This document shows, one piece after another, positions 47,057-57,141 of a stretch of 64,000 nt of DNA. The stretch is from contig NZ_FNIR01000011.1 in NCBI RefSeq assembly GCF_900103975.1, forward strand, positions 124,001 to 188,000. The letters run 5' to 3'. The translations under genes and the position numbers were made by a program. The notes beneath the pieces are model-generated. The model worked only from the letters and a program-made list of their open reading frames with translations, did no database searches and was not told where the DNA came from. The first letter of the stretch is position 1. Each line of letters opens with the position of its first letter. This stretch comes from Klenkia soli. Its GTDB lineage: Bacteria; Actinomycetota; Actinomycetes; Mycobacteriales; Geodermatophilaceae.

Positions 47057-48813
47057 GCCGTCGCGAGCTCGCGGTAGAGCGGGTCGGTCTCGACCAGTTC
47101 GTCGTGGGTGCCGACGGCGACCACGCGGCCGCCCTCCAGGACCACGATCTGGTCGGAGTCGCGCACGGTCGAGAGCCGGTGCGCGACCACCAGCAGCGCC
47201 CGGTCCTGCGCCGCGGTCGCAAGCGTCTGCCGCAGCAGGGTCTCGTTGCGGGCGTCCAGGCTGGCGGTGGGCTCGTCCAGCAGCAGCAACGCCGGTCGGG
47301 CCAGCAGCGACCGCGCGATGGCCAGCCGCTGCCGCTCGCCGCCGGACAGCAGCACGCCGTCGTCGCCGACCAGCACGTCCAGCCCCAGGTCGGAGCGGGC
47401 CACCACCGGGGTCAGCCCGACGTCCTCGAGCACCTGCCACAGCGCCGGTTCCGGCGTCTCGGGGGCGGCCAGCAGCAGGTTCTCGCGGATGGTGCCGGCC
47501 AGCACCGGCGCCTCCTGCTCGACGTAGCCCATCCGGGCCCGCAGCAGCGAGCGCGGCAGGTCCAGCACGTCGGTGCCGGCCCACCGGATGCTGCCCCCGC
47601 TGAGCGGGTAGAAGCCCTCGACCAGCGCGAGCAGCGTCGACTTGCCCGCGCCCGAGGGCCCGACCAGTGCCGTCCGGGTCCCGGCGGGGACCGAGAACGA
47701 GACGTCGTGCAGCACCCGGGTGCCGTCCGGGTAGTCGAAGTCCACCCCGCGCAGCTCGAGCAGCGGGACGGGGTCGCCGGACGCGGGCAGCCGGGGGGCG
47801 GTGGTCGTGCCGGGGCGGGCGGGCCGGTCGTCGTCCTCGGGGGTGAGGGCGAGCACCTCCTGCACCCGGGCCAGGGCACCCAGCCCGGTCTGCAGCTCGG
47901 TGTAGGCCCGGATCACCTGGCCCAGCGGCTGGATCAGCAGGAACAGGTAGAGGATGAACGCGATCAGGTCCGAGATGCCGATGGCGCCGCTGGCCACCCG
48001 GTAGCCGCCGACGCCGAGCACCGCCAGGAACGCGCCCTGGATCGCGATGCCGCTGGCCGGGGCCACCAGCGCCTGCAGCCGGGCGACGGCGACCCCGGCC
48101 CGGAAGGCCTTCTCCGCCGAGCCGCCCACCGTGTCGACCTCGCGGGCGGTGGCCCCGCTGGCCCGGATCGTGCGGACGGCGGACAGCGCCCGCTCGACCG
48201 ACGCGCTCATCGCACCGACCTGCTCCTGGGCCTGCCGGGACAGCACCCGCACCCGCCGGGCCGCGGCGATCGCGGTGGCCACGCCGATCGAGACCGAGGC
48301 CAGCGTGACCAGCAGCAGCCACCCGTCGACCAGCGCCATCGCGATGAGCGCGCCGATGCCCAGCACCAGCGAGCCACCGACCTCGACGACCCCGCTGGTG
48401 ACCGTGGCGCGCAGCAGCGTGGTGTCCGAGCCGACCCGGCTCATCAGGTCCCCGGTGCGGCGCCGGTCGTACTCCGCGACCGGCAGCCTCAGCAGCCGGT
48501 CGGCCAGCGTGCGCCGGGTGGTGAGCACGACGCCCTCGGCGGTGCGCTGCAGCAGGTACTGCTGGCCGGCGCCGAGCACCGCCGCCGCGACCAGGACGAC
48601 GACCAGCGTGGCCACCCCGGGCAGCAGCGCACCGCCGGAGCCGACGGCGTCGACCACCCGGGAGACCAGCAGCGGCTGGGCGAGGGCGGCCGCGGCCGAC
48701 ACCAGCGACAGCACCGCGGCCGCGACCAGCGCCCGGCGGTGCGGGCGGAGCAGCGGGAGCAGCTCGCGCAGGCCCGCGCCCTGCTGGGGGGTCTGCTGGG
48801 GGGTCTGCGTCAG
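47041..48813 (-). CDS. ABC exporter, fused membrane and ATPase domains
   Basis: About 590 residues. An N-terminal six-helix type I exporter domain starts GLRELLPLLRPHRRALVAAA. The ATPase has Walker A VGPSGAGKSTLLALV, signature LLSGGERQRLAIARS, Walker B LLLLDEPTASLD and VVAHRLSTV. No ATG, GTG or TTG occurs before the middle of helix 1 (first is GTG at 48714), so CTG at 48813, four bases beyond the upstream gene's stop, is the likely start. It may export lipids, peptides or drugs. The protein works as a homo- or heterodimer; no partner gene is adjacent. Confidence 0.88.
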   Translation of the reverse strand: MTQTPQQTPQQGAGLRELLPLLRPHRRALVAAAVLSLVSAAAALAQPLLVSRVVDAVGSGGALLPGVATLVVVLVAAAVLGAGQQYLLQRTAEGVVLTTRRTLADRLLRLPVAEYDRRRTGDLMSRVGSDTTLLRATVTSGVVEVGGSLVLGIGALIAMALVDGWLLLVTLASVSIGVATAIAAARRVRVLSRQAQEQVGAMSASVERALSAVRTIRASGATAREVDTVGGSAEKAFRAGVAVARLQALVAPASGIAIQGAFLAVLGVGGYRVASGAIGISDLIAFILYLFLLIQPLGQVIRAYTELQTGLGALARVQEVLALTPEDDDRPARPGTTTAPRLPASGDPVPLLELRGVDFDYPDGTRVLHDVSFSVPAGTRTALVGPSGAGKSTLLALVEGFYPLSGGSIRWAGTDVLDLPRSLLRARMGYVEQEAPVLAGTIRENLLLAAPETPEPALWQVLEDVGLTPVVARSDLGLDVLVGDDGVLLSGGERQRLAIARSLLARPALLLLDEPTASLDARNETLLRQTLATAAQDRALLVVAHRLSTVRDSDQIVVLEGGRVVAVGTHDELVETDPLYRELATAQLLV

Positions 48814-48817
48814 CGGG

Positions 48818-49801
48818 TCATCGCCCGGCGCCGAGGGCGGCGGTGACCGCGGCCAGGATGCGGGCGTGGTGCTCGACCAGCAGCGGGCGGTGGCCGTCGG
48901 GCCGGATCGCGGCCACGAAGCCGACCGCCGACCAGAGCTCGTCGCCGTCGTCGGAGCCCAGCAGGGCCTGCCGGACGACGGGGTCCTCGACCACCCGGCG
49001 CAGCTGCGGGGAGTCCTCGGCGGCCAGCAGCACCCAGCGGGTGTCGAACTCGGGGTCGCCGCTGGGGATCTGCAGCAGCCCGCCGGTGCCGTGCCGCCAG
49101 AAGCGGGCCGGGGTCAGCCGGAAGCCGGGCAGCTGGCCGAGCACCGGAGCCGCCGTGACGGCGTGGGTGGCCACCCAGCCGCGGCCGTAGGGCGACACGA
49201 TGTCGAACGCGACGAGGTCCAGGCCGTCGGCGCGGCCGCGCAGCACGTTGCTGGGCACCTCCGACGTCGCCGGGCGGACCGGCGCCGACCGGGTGAGCTC
49301 GACCAGCAGCTCGTCCTCCTTGCCGGTGCCGTCCGACGCCGTCCAGCCGTAGGCCTGGCCCCACGCCGCGAGGTCACCCGCGCCGCCGCCCTTGGGCTGG
49401 AAGGCCTGCTGCACCTCCGACAGCTTGCGGGGGCCGCGGCCGAACAGGCCGCCCAGCAGACCGCCGCGCTTCTCCTCCTGCGGCGGGGCCTGCGGGGTGT
49501 CCCAGGGCTGGGGCTGGGGCTGGGGCTGGTCCCAGCCCTGCTGGCGGGCCGGGGGCGGGGTGGCCTCCCAGTCCTGCTGCGGGGCCGGCGGGGGCACCGG
49601 CGGCTGGGCGGGTCGGTCGGGTGCGGCGTCGGGCAGCGACCAGCCCGGCGGTTCCCAGGCCCGGTCGGCCGGCCGCTCCGGTGCCGCACCGGGGGGCGGG
49701 GTCGAGCCCTCGCCGAGGTGGGCGGGCTCGGACCACCCGCGCTGGTCCTCGGGGCGGTCGTCGAAGCCCTCGGAGCCGTCGCCGTTGCGGGGGGTGCTCA
49801 T
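48818..49801 (-). CDS. protein of unknown function with Pro/Gln-rich N-terminus
   Basis: A 327-residue protein I do not recognise. Residues 1-130 are disordered and rich in Pro, Gln, Asp and Trp (repeated QPQPQPQPW-like text). A Gly/Leu hinge GLLGGLFGRGPRK follows, then a compact domain (about 145-327) with AAWGQAYGWTASDGTGKEDE, YGRGWVATHAVTAAPVLGQL and RFWRHGTGGLLQIPSGDPEF. No membrane helix or signal is visible. ATG at 49801. It lies between dciA and the ABC exporter, and its stop is followed after four bases by the exporter start, so the two are probably co-expressed. Confidence 0.7.
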   Translation of the reverse strand: MSTPRNGDGSEGFDDRPEDQRGWSEPAHLGEGSTPPPGAAPERPADRAWEPPGWSLPDAAPDRPAQPPVPPPAPQQDWEATPPPARQQGWDQPQPQPQPWDTPQAPPQEEKRGGLLGGLFGRGPRKLSEVQQAFQPKGGGAGDLAAWGQAYGWTASDGTGKEDELLVELTRSAPVRPATSEVPSNVLRGRADGLDLVAFDIVSPYGRGWVATHAVTAAPVLGQLPGFRLTPARFWRHGTGGLLQIPSGDPEFDTRWVLLAAEDSPQLRRVVEDPVVRQALLGSDDGDELWSAVGFVAAIRPDGHRPLLVEHHARILAAVTAALGAGR

Positions 49802-49838
49802 CTGCTGCTCTCTCTCGGTGGGTCGGGGGTGCGGCGGG

Positions 49839-50348
49839 TCAGCCGTAGGTGTCGCGCGGGCCGCGCCCGCGGACGGTGCGCGGACCCTTCTTCCAGCTGG
49901 GTGCCGTCGGACCGACAACGCGCAACCGGGTCACGACGTCCCCGCCCACCTGGTTGTGCAGCTTGCCCAGGATCGTCGGTGCCATCATGCGCAGCTGGGT
50001 CGCCCAGGCGGTGGACTCGGCGACCACGGTCAGCTCGCCCTCGCTGAGCGACTGCGGCGCGCAGTGCGCGGCGATGTCGGCGCCGACCAGGGAGTCCCAG
50101 CGGCCGAACACCGAGCCCACCTTCGTCCGCTCGCTCCAGTCCTCGGCGGTGACCAGGGAGTCGACCAGCGAGCTCAGCGTCTGCGGGTCGTCGGCGCCCG
50201 GGTGCGCCCCGCTCCAGGACCGCTTCGGCCCGGCGACCCGGCGCCGGGTGAGCCGGGGGCGGGCGGCCGAGGCGGCCCGGGCGGCGTCCAGCGCGGCCCG
50301 GGCGATGTCGCTGGGTCGGGCCGGGCGCTCGCCGGGCTGGTCAGCCAT
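49839..50348 (-). CDS. dciA: DciA-type (DUF721) protein, helicase-associated
   Basis: A 169-residue protein with the DUF721 domain (about 60-145): [40 protein letters not shown] and [20 protein letters not shown]. DciA is the widespread ancestral loader or partner of replicative helicase DnaB. The N-terminus is basic and disordered. ATG at 50348 overlaps the end of recF by eight bases, the standard actinobacterial recF-dciA arrangement. Confidence 0.93.
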   Translation of the reverse strand: MADQPGERPARPSDIARAALDAARAASAARPRLTRRRVAGPKRSWSGAHPGADDPQTLSSLVDSLVTAEDWSERTKVGSVFGRWDSLVGADIAAHCAPQSLSEGELTVVAESTAWATQLRMMAPTILGKLHNQVGGDVVTRLRVVGPTAPSWKKGPRTVRGRGPRDTYG

Positions 50349-51549
50349 GCGACCCAGCGTCCTCCACCGCGCCGGGCAGCGGGACCCCGACCGGCTCGGT
50401 CTCCGGCGGGAGCACCGTCGCCGTCCCGTCGGCCACCTGAACCCGGGTCGCCCGCAGGGCCACCGGCACGTCCTCGGCCACCGCAGCGGTGATCAGGCAC
50501 TGCTCGGCGGTGCCCGCCACCTCGGCCAGGGCGGTGCGCCGGCCGGCGTCGAGCTCGGCGAACACGTCGTCGAGCACCAGCACCGGCTCCTCGCCGTCGG
50601 CGCGCAGCAGCGCGAAGCAGGCCAGCTTCAGCGCGAGGGCGAACGACCACGACTCGCCGTGGCTGGCGTAGCCCTTCGCCGGGGCCGGGCCCAGGTGCAG
50701 CACCAGGTCGTCGCGGTGCGGACCGACCAGGGTGACCCCGCGGTCGACCTCCTCCTTGCGGCGCTCCTCGACCCGGCGGGCCAGCGCCGCGGTCAGGTCG
50801 GCCGCGCTGGGCACCCCGATGCCGGGCAGGAACGCCGTGCCGTCACCGGCCAGCGGCACCGTGCTGGTGTAGCCGAGCCGGGCCCGGTCGGCACCCTCGC
50901 CGGCCACGCCCTCGTAGGCGGCGGAGACGTGCGGGTCGAGGTCGGCGGCCAGCTGCAGCCGGGCGGCCAGCAGCTGACCACCCAGGTCGGCGAGGTGGCC
51001 GTCCCACACCTCGAGCGTGGCCAGCGCGTTTCCCCGCGCCAGCTTCGCCGTCTTCAGCAAGGCGTTGCGCTGCTTGAGCACCCGGTCGTAGTCCGACCGG
51101 ACGCCGGCCAGCCGCGGGGTGCGGCTGACCAGCAGGTCGTCCAGGAAGCGCCGGCGCTCGGTCGGGTCGCCCCGGACCAGCGCGAGGTCCTCGGGGGCGA
51201 AGAGCACCGTCTTGACCAGGCCCAGCAGCTCCCGCGGCCGGGGCAGCGGGGCGCGGTTGACCCGCACCCGGTTGGCCCGGCCGGGGTTGATCTCGACCTC
51301 GACCAGCAGCTCGCGGTCGTCCTTGCGCAGCGCCGCCCGCACGACCGCCTGCTCGGCCCCGTGCCGCACCAGCGGGTTGTCCGAGGACACCCGGTGGCTG
51401 CCCAGCGTCGCCAGGTAGCCGACCGCCTCGACCAGGTTGGTCTTGCCCTGGCCGTTGCGGCCGACGAAGACCGTCGGACCCGGCGTCAGCGCCAGGTCCA
51501 CGGCCTCCCAGCTCCGGAACGACCCGAGCTGGAGATGTCTCACGTACAC
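50341..51549 (-). CDS. recF: DNA replication and repair protein RecF
   Basis: A 402-residue SMC-like ATPase. It starts [20 protein letters not shown], with Walker [21 protein letters not shown] at about residue 29, signature [17 protein letters not shown] and Walker [18 protein letters not shown]. RecF loads RecA at gapped DNA with RecO and RecR. GTG at 51549 begins one base beyond the gnd stop. Order dnaN-gnd-recF-dciA is normal for actinobacteria. Confidence 0.97.
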   Translation of the reverse strand: MYVRHLQLGSFRSWEAVDLALTPGPTVFVGRNGQGKTNLVEAVGYLATLGSHRVSSDNPLVRHGAEQAVVRAALRKDDRELLVEVEINPGRANRVRVNRAPLPRPRELLGLVKTVLFAPEDLALVRGDPTERRRFLDDLLVSRTPRLAGVRSDYDRVLKQRNALLKTAKLARGNALATLEVWDGHLADLGGQLLAARLQLAADLDPHVSAAYEGVAGEGADRARLGYTSTVPLAGDGTAFLPGIGVPSAADLTAALARRVEERRKEEVDRGVTLVGPHRDDLVLHLGPAPAKGYASHGESWSFALALKLACFALLRADGEEPVLVLDDVFAELDAGRRTALAEVAGTAEQCLITAAVAEDVPVALRATRVQVADGTATVLPPETEPVGVPLPGAVEDAGSHG

Positions 51550-51550
51550 G

Positions 51551-52474
51551 CTAGGCGGGGTCTTCGACCTCGCGGGCCTTGACCGCGTGGCCGCCGAACT
51601 GGTTCCGCAGCGCGGCGACGGCCTTCATGGTCGGGCTGTCGTCCTGCCGCGAGGAGAACCGGGCGAACAGCGACGCCGAGATCGCCGGCATGGGGACGGC
51701 GTGCTCGATGGCCTGCTCGACGGTCCACCGGCCCTCACCGGAGTCGGCCGCCCAGCCGGTGATGTCGTCCAGGCCCGGGTCCTCCTGCAGCGCGCGGACC
51801 AGCAGGTCCAGCAGCCACGACCGGATGACGGTGCCCTGGGTCCAGGACGCGATGACGCCGGGGACGTCCTCGACGAGGTCGACGGCGGCCAGCAGCTCGT
51901 AGCCCTCGCCGTAGGCCTGCATCATCGCGTACTCGATGCCGTTGTGGACCATCTTCGCGAAGTGCCCGGCGCCCACGGGGCCGGCGTGCACGAAGCCTGC
52001 GCCCTCGCCCGCCGGGGAGTCGCTCTCCTTGTCGACCGGCGGCTTGAGGGCGTCGAAGATCGGCTGGACCTTGGCGACGTCCTCCTTCGAGCCGCCGACC
52101 ATCAGCGCGTAGCCGTTCTGCAGGCCCCAGACGCCACCGGACACCCCGGCGTCGACGTAGCCGATGCCCTTGGGGGCCAGCAGGTCGGCGTGCACCTGGT
52201 CGTCGGTGAACTTGGAGTTGCCGCCGTCGACGACGACGTCGCCGGCCTCGAGCAGCTCACCGAGCTTCTCGACGGTCTCGCGGGTCGGGTCGCCCGCGGG
52301 CACCATCACCCAGACCACGCGCGGCGAGGTCAGCGCACCGACCAGGGACTCGAGGCTGTCGACGTCCTGCAGCTCGGGCGAGCGGTCGTAGCCGACCACC
52401 TCGTGCCCCGCCCGGCGCACGCGCTCGCGCATGTTGCCGCCCATCTTGCCCAGTCCGATCAGGCCCAGCTGCAC
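51551..52474 (-). CDS. gnd: 6-phosphogluconate dehydrogenase, decarboxylating (short form)
   Basis: A 307-residue enzyme with N-terminal Rossmann motif [13 protein letters not shown] and the catalytic region [20 protein letters not shown] containing the essential Lys and Asn. It oxidises 6-phosphogluconate to ribulose 5-phosphate and CO2 in the pentose phosphate pathway. The short (about 300-aa) form corresponds to GntZ-type enzymes, often NAD-linked. GTG at 52474. Location between dnaN and recF is conserved in actinobacteria. Confidence 0.95.
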   Translation of the reverse strand: MQLGLIGLGKMGGNMRERVRRAGHEVVGYDRSPELQDVDSLESLVGALTSPRVVWVMVPAGDPTRETVEKLGELLEAGDVVVDGGNSKFTDDQVHADLLAPKGIGYVDAGVSGGVWGLQNGYALMVGGSKEDVAKVQPIFDALKPPVDKESDSPAGEGAGFVHAGPVGAGHFAKMVHNGIEYAMMQAYGEGYELLAAVDLVEDVPGVIASWTQGTVIRSWLLDLLVRALQEDPGLDDITGWAADSGEGRWTVEQAIEHAVPMPAISASLFARFSSRQDDSPTMKAVAALRNQFGGHAVKAREVEDPA

Positions 52475-52577
52475 AGCGGTTCTCCTCGAGTCGGTGTCCT
52501 CCCGGGGCGGGCGGCACTGCCCTCCGGCGTCGTCGTGCACATCGTGCTCGCCCCGGTCCTGCGTCGCGCGTCGGGTC

Positions 52578-53720
52578 TCAGCCCGGCAGGCGGACCGGCA
52601 TGATCAGGTAGCGGTAGGAGCCGGGGCGGACGGCGCCGTCCTCGCCCGGTTCCTCGTGGCCCGAGAGCACCGCGGGCTTGAGCGCGCTGGTGAAGTCCAT
52701 GCGGGCGCGGTCGGTGTGCACTGCGGCCAACCCGTCGAGCAGGAAGGTCGGGTTGAACCCGATGGTCAGCGGGTCGCCGTCGAACTCGACGTCGCAGCTC
52801 TCCTCGGCCTGGCCGTCGTCGTCGGTGCCGCCGGCCCGCAGGGTGACCTGGCCGGGGGTGAACTCGCAGCGCAGCGGCGTGCCGCGCTCGGCGACCAGGG
52901 CCACGCGCTTGGCGGCGTCGGTGAACAGCCCGACCGGCAGCAGCGCGTGCGACGCCGACTCGTTGGGCATGATCGCGCGGTACTTCACGAACTCGGCGTC
53001 CAGCAGCCGGGTGGTGGTCTGCCGGTCCTTGCCCGACAGGCCCAGGATGCCCTCGCCGGAGCCACCGGAGGACAGCGACAGCACGACCTCCGGTCCGCTG
53101 GTCAGCGTCTTCGCCGCGTCGGCCAGGGTGCGGGCCGGGACCAGGACGGCGGCCGACAGCCCCGAGGTCTCCGGACGCCAGGCGAACTCGCGGACGGCCA
53201 ACCGGTAGCGGTCGGTGGCGGCCAGGGTGACCCGGTCGTCCTCGATCTCCAACCGCACGCCGGTGAGCATCGGGAGGGTGTCGTCGCGCCCGGCGGCCAC
53301 CGCGACCTGCGCGACGGCCTCGGCGAAGGCGTCGCTGTCGACGCTGCCGGCGGTGGAGGGCAGCGAGGGCAGGGACGGGTAGTCCTCGACCGGCAGGGTC
53401 GGGAGGGAGAAGCGGGCGTTGCCGCAGCGGATCTCCAGCCGCGAGCCCTCGGCGGTGACCTCGACCGGGTGCGGGGGCAGCGCGCGGGTGATCTCGGCCA
53501 GCAGGCGACCGGGCACCAGGGCCTTGCCGTCGTCGGTCGAGCTGACGTCGACCTCGGACCGCGCCGACACCTCGTAGTCGAAGCCGGAGACCGAGAGCGT
53601 GCTGCCCTGGACCTCCAGCAGGATCCCGGCCAGGACGGGGACCGACGGGCGCGGCGGCAGGCTGCGCGCCGTCCACGCCACGGCGTCGGCGATCACCTCG
53701 CGTGCGACCCGGAACTTCAT
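52578..53720 (-). CDS. dnaN: DNA polymerase III beta sliding clamp
   Basis: A 380-residue clamp. The start MKFRVAREVIADAVAWTARS is diagnostic, and the three clamp folds follow with PMLTGVRLEIEDDRVTLAAT DRY-type sequence and a C-terminus SYRYLIMPVRLPG that matches the family ending (LIMPVRL). ATG at 53720 is preferred; GTG at 53732 is in frame. It is separated from dnaA by a 586-bp non-coding gap. Confidence 0.97.
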   Translation of the reverse strand: MKFRVAREVIADAVAWTARSLPPRPSVPVLAGILLEVQGSTLSVSGFDYEVSARSEVDVSSTDDGKALVPGRLLAEITRALPPHPVEVTAEGSRLEIRCGNARFSLPTLPVEDYPSLPSLPSTAGSVDSDAFAEAVAQVAVAAGRDDTLPMLTGVRLEIEDDRVTLAATDRYRLAVREFAWRPETSGLSAAVLVPARTLADAAKTLTSGPEVVLSLSSGGSGEGILGLSGKDRQTTTRLLDAEFVKYRAIMPNESASHALLPVGLFTDAAKRVALVAERGTPLRCEFTPGQVTLRAGGTDDDGQAEESCDVEFDGDPLTIGFNPTFLLDGLAAVHTDRARMDFTSALKPAVLSGHEEPGEDGAVRPGSYRYLIMPVRLPG

Positions 53721-54306
53721 CTCGTCGTCCACCCCTGCTCGTCGTCGTACCGGTCCTGCTGCGGGCGACAGTCTCCCCTGCCACGGAGCCCGGCGTCGAA
53801 TCCCCCTCCTGCGGCCTGCGCTGTTGTTCCCGGGCCTCCCGGTCGACACGTCGACCGGCCCTGCACACCCAGTGTGTGGTTCGAGAACTCCTCGTCAGAC
53901 ATCCCTCATCACCGTCATCACAGGTGTGGGTACTGGGGACCGGGGCCGTCCGCGCAGGTCATCGGGGGTGCAGGCCTGTTCGCACGGTGTGGGCCGGTGA
54001 CCGTCCACCTGGGGTCGACATGGGGACGAATCGGCTCCCGTCCACCGGTGACCGCCCCGCTCCACCCCTGGTCCACCCTCTCTCCCGGGTCCACCCCCGG
54101 TCCGTCCCCAGGGCACCCCTCCGGGGGACGGAGCTGGGGGGAAGCTGGGTACGCAGCCGGTCGACATGGGGATGCGGGTTCCCCAACCTGTGCACAGCTC
54201 TGGGGACAAGTCGACGGAGCCGACGAAGTCGACGCTGTGGGTCCGGCCGCGTCGCAGGGTCCCGGTGCGCGCGGAGCGTGTGCCGGGGGGCGACGTGGTC
54301 CTTCTC
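53721..54306. other. candidate replication origin segment (dnaA-dnaN gap)
   Basis: No gene is seen in these 586 bp. GTCCACC occurs four times in the same orientation (54003, 54040, 54071, 54089), TGGGGACAA (54201-54209) is one base from a DnaA box, and GTCGACATGGGG occurs twice (54014-54025 and 54160-54171). In Streptomyces and Mycobacterium oriC lies exactly in this gap. Boxes are more degenerate and GC-rich than in those species, and I see no AT-rich unwinding element. Confidence 0.6.
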
Positions 54307-56022
54307 CTACTGGCGGGCGCGCGACTTGATGCGGGCGGTGAGCTCCGTGACCTGGGTGTAGGTGGCGCGGCGCTCGCCCATCAAGCCGGTGATCTTCTTG
54401 ACCGCGTGCATGACCGTGGTGTGGTCCTTGCCGCCGAACGAGGCCCCGATGCGCGGCAGCGACAGCTCGGTGAGCTCGCGGCACAGGTACATGGCGATCT
54501 GCCGGGCGTTGACCAGCGTGCGCGACCGGTTGGCGCCCTGCAGCTCCTCCATCGTCACGGAGAAGTACTCGGCGGTGGCGGCCATGATGATCGCCGCGGT
54601 GATCTGCGGGCCCTGCTCGTCGCTGATCAGGTCCTTGAGCACGAGCTCGGCCAGCGCGAGGTCGACCGGCTGCTTGTTCAGGCTGGCGAAGGCGGTGACC
54701 CGGATCAGTGCGCCCTCGAGCTCGCGGATGTTGGTCTGCACCTTGCTGGCGATGAACTCCAGCACCGGGTCGGGGGCCTGCAACCGCTCGCCGTAGGCCT
54801 TCTTGCGCAGGATCGCGATGCGGGTCTCGAGGTCGGGCGCCTGGACGTCGGTGATCAGGCCCCACTCGAAGCGGGTGCGCAGCCGGTCCTCCAGCGTCGT
54901 CAGCTTCTTCGGCGGGCGGTCGCTGGTGATGACGATCTGCTTGCTGGCGTTGTGCAGCGTGTTGAAGGTGTGGAAGAACTCCTCCTGGGTGCGCTCGGCG
55001 CGCTCCAGGAACTGGATGTCGTCGATCAGCAGGAAGTCGATGTCCCGGTAGCGACGGCGGAAGTCCTCGGCCCGGCCGGAGTGCACCAGGTTGATGAACT
55101 CGTTGGTGAACTCCTCGGTCGAGACGTACCGGACCCGCACGTCGGGGAACATGCGTGCCGCGTAGTGCCCGATCGCGTGCAGCAGGTGGGTCTTGCCCAG
55201 CCCGGAGTCGCCGTAGACGAACAGCGGGTTGTAGGCCCGCGCCGGCGCCTCGGCCACCGCGACGGCCGCGGCGTGGGCGAACCGGTTGCTGTTGCCGATC
55301 ACGAAGCTGTCGAAGACGTACTTGGGGTTCAGGCCCAGGTCACCGCCGCTGGAGCGACGGTCGCCGAACTGGGACGGCGCGCCGGTGCCCCGGCCGCCGG
55401 ACGAGCCGGACGTGCTGCTGTCGTCGGCGTCCCACGGGGCCGGGCGCCGGGGGTCGCTGCGGGGGGAGTCCCAGGGGGCCCCGTTGCCGCGGGACCAGTC
55501 GCGGCCGTCACCGGACTCGGGCAGCCAGACGTCGCTGCGGGCGGCATCGGTGCGCACCCCGAAGGCGCTGCGGCCGTCGTCCTCCTGGGCGCGGGCAGCA
55601 CGGTCCTCGGCGTCCCGGTCGCGCTCGGCCCGCTCGCGGGCCTCGGCGTCCCGCTGGTCGCGGTCGGTGTGGTCCTCGCGGTCCCACTCGGACCGCCGCG
55701 GGGGGACGTCGCGGGCCGGTGTCTCGCGGACCGGGGGGACGTCGTCGGCGGGGACGGACGGCGGCACGTCCTCCAGCTGGACGGCGACCTTGGTCTCCCG
55801 GCCGAACTCGGCGGTCAGCGCATCGGTCAGCGCCGTGCGGATGCGGGACTCCAGCACCGTCTGGGTGAACTCGTTGGGCGCGGCCAGCACGAAGACGCCC
55901 TCGACCAGGCCCAGCGGGCGGGTCAGGTTCAGCATGGCGTTCTGCTGACGGGTCAGGTCACCGGACAGCCGTGCCCGGATCCGGTCCCAGACCGGTCCCA
56001 GCTCGCTGGTGGTGTCGACCAT
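54307..56022 (-). CDS. dnaA: chromosomal replication initiator DnaA
   Basis: A 571-residue initiator. Domain I is 1-90. Domain II is a long charged linker (about 90-228) rich in Asp, Arg and Glu. The AAA+ domain III has Walker [12 protein letters not shown] (271-281) and Walker B LLIDDIQF (331-338). Domain IV ends with the DnaA-box recognition signature [15 protein letters not shown] (530-544). ATG at 56022 gives [20 protein letters not shown]. It is flanked on both sides by DnaA-box-like clusters. Confidence 0.98.
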   Translation of the reverse strand: MVDTTSELGPVWDRIRARLSGDLTRQQNAMLNLTRPLGLVEGVFVLAAPNEFTQTVLESRIRTALTDALTAEFGRETKVAVQLEDVPPSVPADDVPPVRETPARDVPPRRSEWDREDHTDRDQRDAEARERAERDRDAEDRAARAQEDDGRSAFGVRTDAARSDVWLPESGDGRDWSRGNGAPWDSPRSDPRRPAPWDADDSSTSGSSGGRGTGAPSQFGDRRSSGGDLGLNPKYVFDSFVIGNSNRFAHAAAVAVAEAPARAYNPLFVYGDSGLGKTHLLHAIGHYAARMFPDVRVRYVSTEEFTNEFINLVHSGRAEDFRRRYRDIDFLLIDDIQFLERAERTQEEFFHTFNTLHNASKQIVITSDRPPKKLTTLEDRLRTRFEWGLITDVQAPDLETRIAILRKKAYGERLQAPDPVLEFIASKVQTNIRELEGALIRVTAFASLNKQPVDLALAELVLKDLISDEQGPQITAAIIMAATAEYFSVTMEELQGANRSRTLVNARQIAMYLCRELTELSLPRIGASFGGKDHTTVMHAVKKITGLMGERRATYTQVTELTARIKSRARQ

Positions 56023-56630
56023 CGACTGCCGTCCCTTCCGTCCCCGTGTGTGCCTGCTGCGCGTCCGCCGGTCCGGCCGCTCGTGCCCCGTCCGGTCCAC
56101 CGGTGTGGACCGGGTCAGGCACCCCGGGTCCACACGGCTGTCCACAGAGTGTGGACGACGGGTGGGGACGTGCTGTGGTCGATGGTGGTCGGGCTGCCCG
56201 CTGCCGGGTGATCCGCCCTGCTCAGCGGGCTGCACGCGGTTGTGGACCGAGCACGGTGCCGGGCGTGGTCCGGAGGTCCCCGATCCGCGTCCCGGGATCG
56301 TGCCGTCGGGCCGTGGGCTCGGCGACGCTAACAGCTCCATCCACAGGCGGGCAACGACACCGGTGTGCTTCGCCGGCGCCGGCGGGCGGTGGCTCCGGCC
56401 GTGGCCGACCGCCGCCGGGTGGGCCGACTCGGCTATGCTTCTCGGCGTCTGCGACCAGCGGGCGGTTCCCGCGTGCCCGGCATGCGGTGGGCCGGTCCTG
56501 GTGGCAGCACCACCAGCCTCGGTGCTGGCAGGGGTCTCGCGCAGTTCGTCGTGCCCGACCTCCCGCCTGCTCCGCCGCGTGACCACCTCGACGGTGGTCA
56601 CCGCCTCGTCGTCACCAGTGGGAGTACCTC
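56023..56630. other. dnaA-rpmH gap with DnaA-box cluster
   Basis: No gene is seen in these 608 bp. Two head-to-head pairs stand out: CCGGTCCAC/GTGGACCGG (56092-56113) and GTCCACA-GAG-TGTGGAC (56140-56156). Single boxes are GGGTCCACA (56127-56135), TGTGGACCG (56241-56249) and CCATCCACA (56337-56345). The gap carries the divergent promoters of dnaA and rpmH, and could be autoregulatory or part of oriC. Confidence 0.6.
56434..56439 (+). promoter_or_regulatory. possible -10 box for rpmH
   Basis: TATGCT in the context GGCTATGCTTC, 192 bases before rpmH, is the best -10 hexamer in the gap. No good -35 is visible. Confidence 0.35.
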
Positions 56631-56768
56631 GTGAGCAAGCGCACGTTCCAGCCGAACAACCGTCGCCGGTCCAAGACCCACGGCTTCCGGCTCCGGATGC
56701 GTACCCGCGCCGGCCGCGCCATCCTTGCCGGCCGCCGCCGCAAGGGGCGCGAGAAGCTCTCCGCCTGA
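56631..56768 (+). CDS. rpmH: 50S ribosomal protein L34
   Basis: A 45-residue ribosomal protein, [20 protein letters not shown] followed by [20 protein letters not shown], matching L34 throughout. GTG at 56631. It is the first gene of the rightward rpmH-rnpA-yidD-yidC-jag-rsmG cluster that is found beside oriC in most bacteria. Confidence 0.98.
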   Translation: MSKRTFQPNNRRRSKTHGFRLRMRTRAGRAILAGRRRKGREKLSA

Positions 56769-56769
56769 C

Positions 56770-57141
56770 GTGCTGCCTGCGCAGGCCCGCCTGCGCCGGC
56801 GTCCGGAGTTCACCGTGGTCGTCCGCTCCGGCCGGCGTGCCGGGCGTCCGACCCTGGTGGTGCACTACCTCCCCGAACGGCCCGTCGTCCCCGGCGGGGG
56901 TCTCACCGACCCCCCGAGCGGACCACGGGCCGGTTTCGTGGTGGGCAAGGTCGTCGGCAACTCGGTCCGTCGGCACCGGGTGACCCGCCAGCTGCGGCAC
57001 CTGGTCCGCGACGAGCTGCACCGGTTGCCGCCGGCGGCCGACCTCGTCGTCCGGGCCCGGCCCGAGGCCGGGGACGCCGACCTCGCGACCCTGCGCCGCG
57101 ACCTCGGTCGCGGCCTCGACCGCGTGCTGGACCGGGCATGA
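56770..57141 (+). CDS. rnpA: ribonuclease P protein component
   Basis: A 123-residue basic protein. The family's RNA-binding motif appears as [20 protein letters not shown] (the RNR region). It supports the RNase P RNA in 5' maturation of tRNAs. GTG at 56770 starts one base after the rpmH stop, and the stop overlaps yidD (ATGA). Confidence 0.95.
   Translation: MLPAQARLRRRPEFTVVVRSGRRAGRPTLVVHYLPERPVVPGGGLTDPPSGPRAGFVVGKVVGNSVRRHRVTRQLRHLVRDELHRLPPAADLVVRARPEAGDADLATLRRDLGRGLDRVLDRA

Noticed and set aside
49505-49530. GGGGCTGGGGCTGGGGCTG repeat
   Set aside because: It encodes the Pro-Gln repeats of the unknown 327-aa protein and is explained by that low-complexity sequence.
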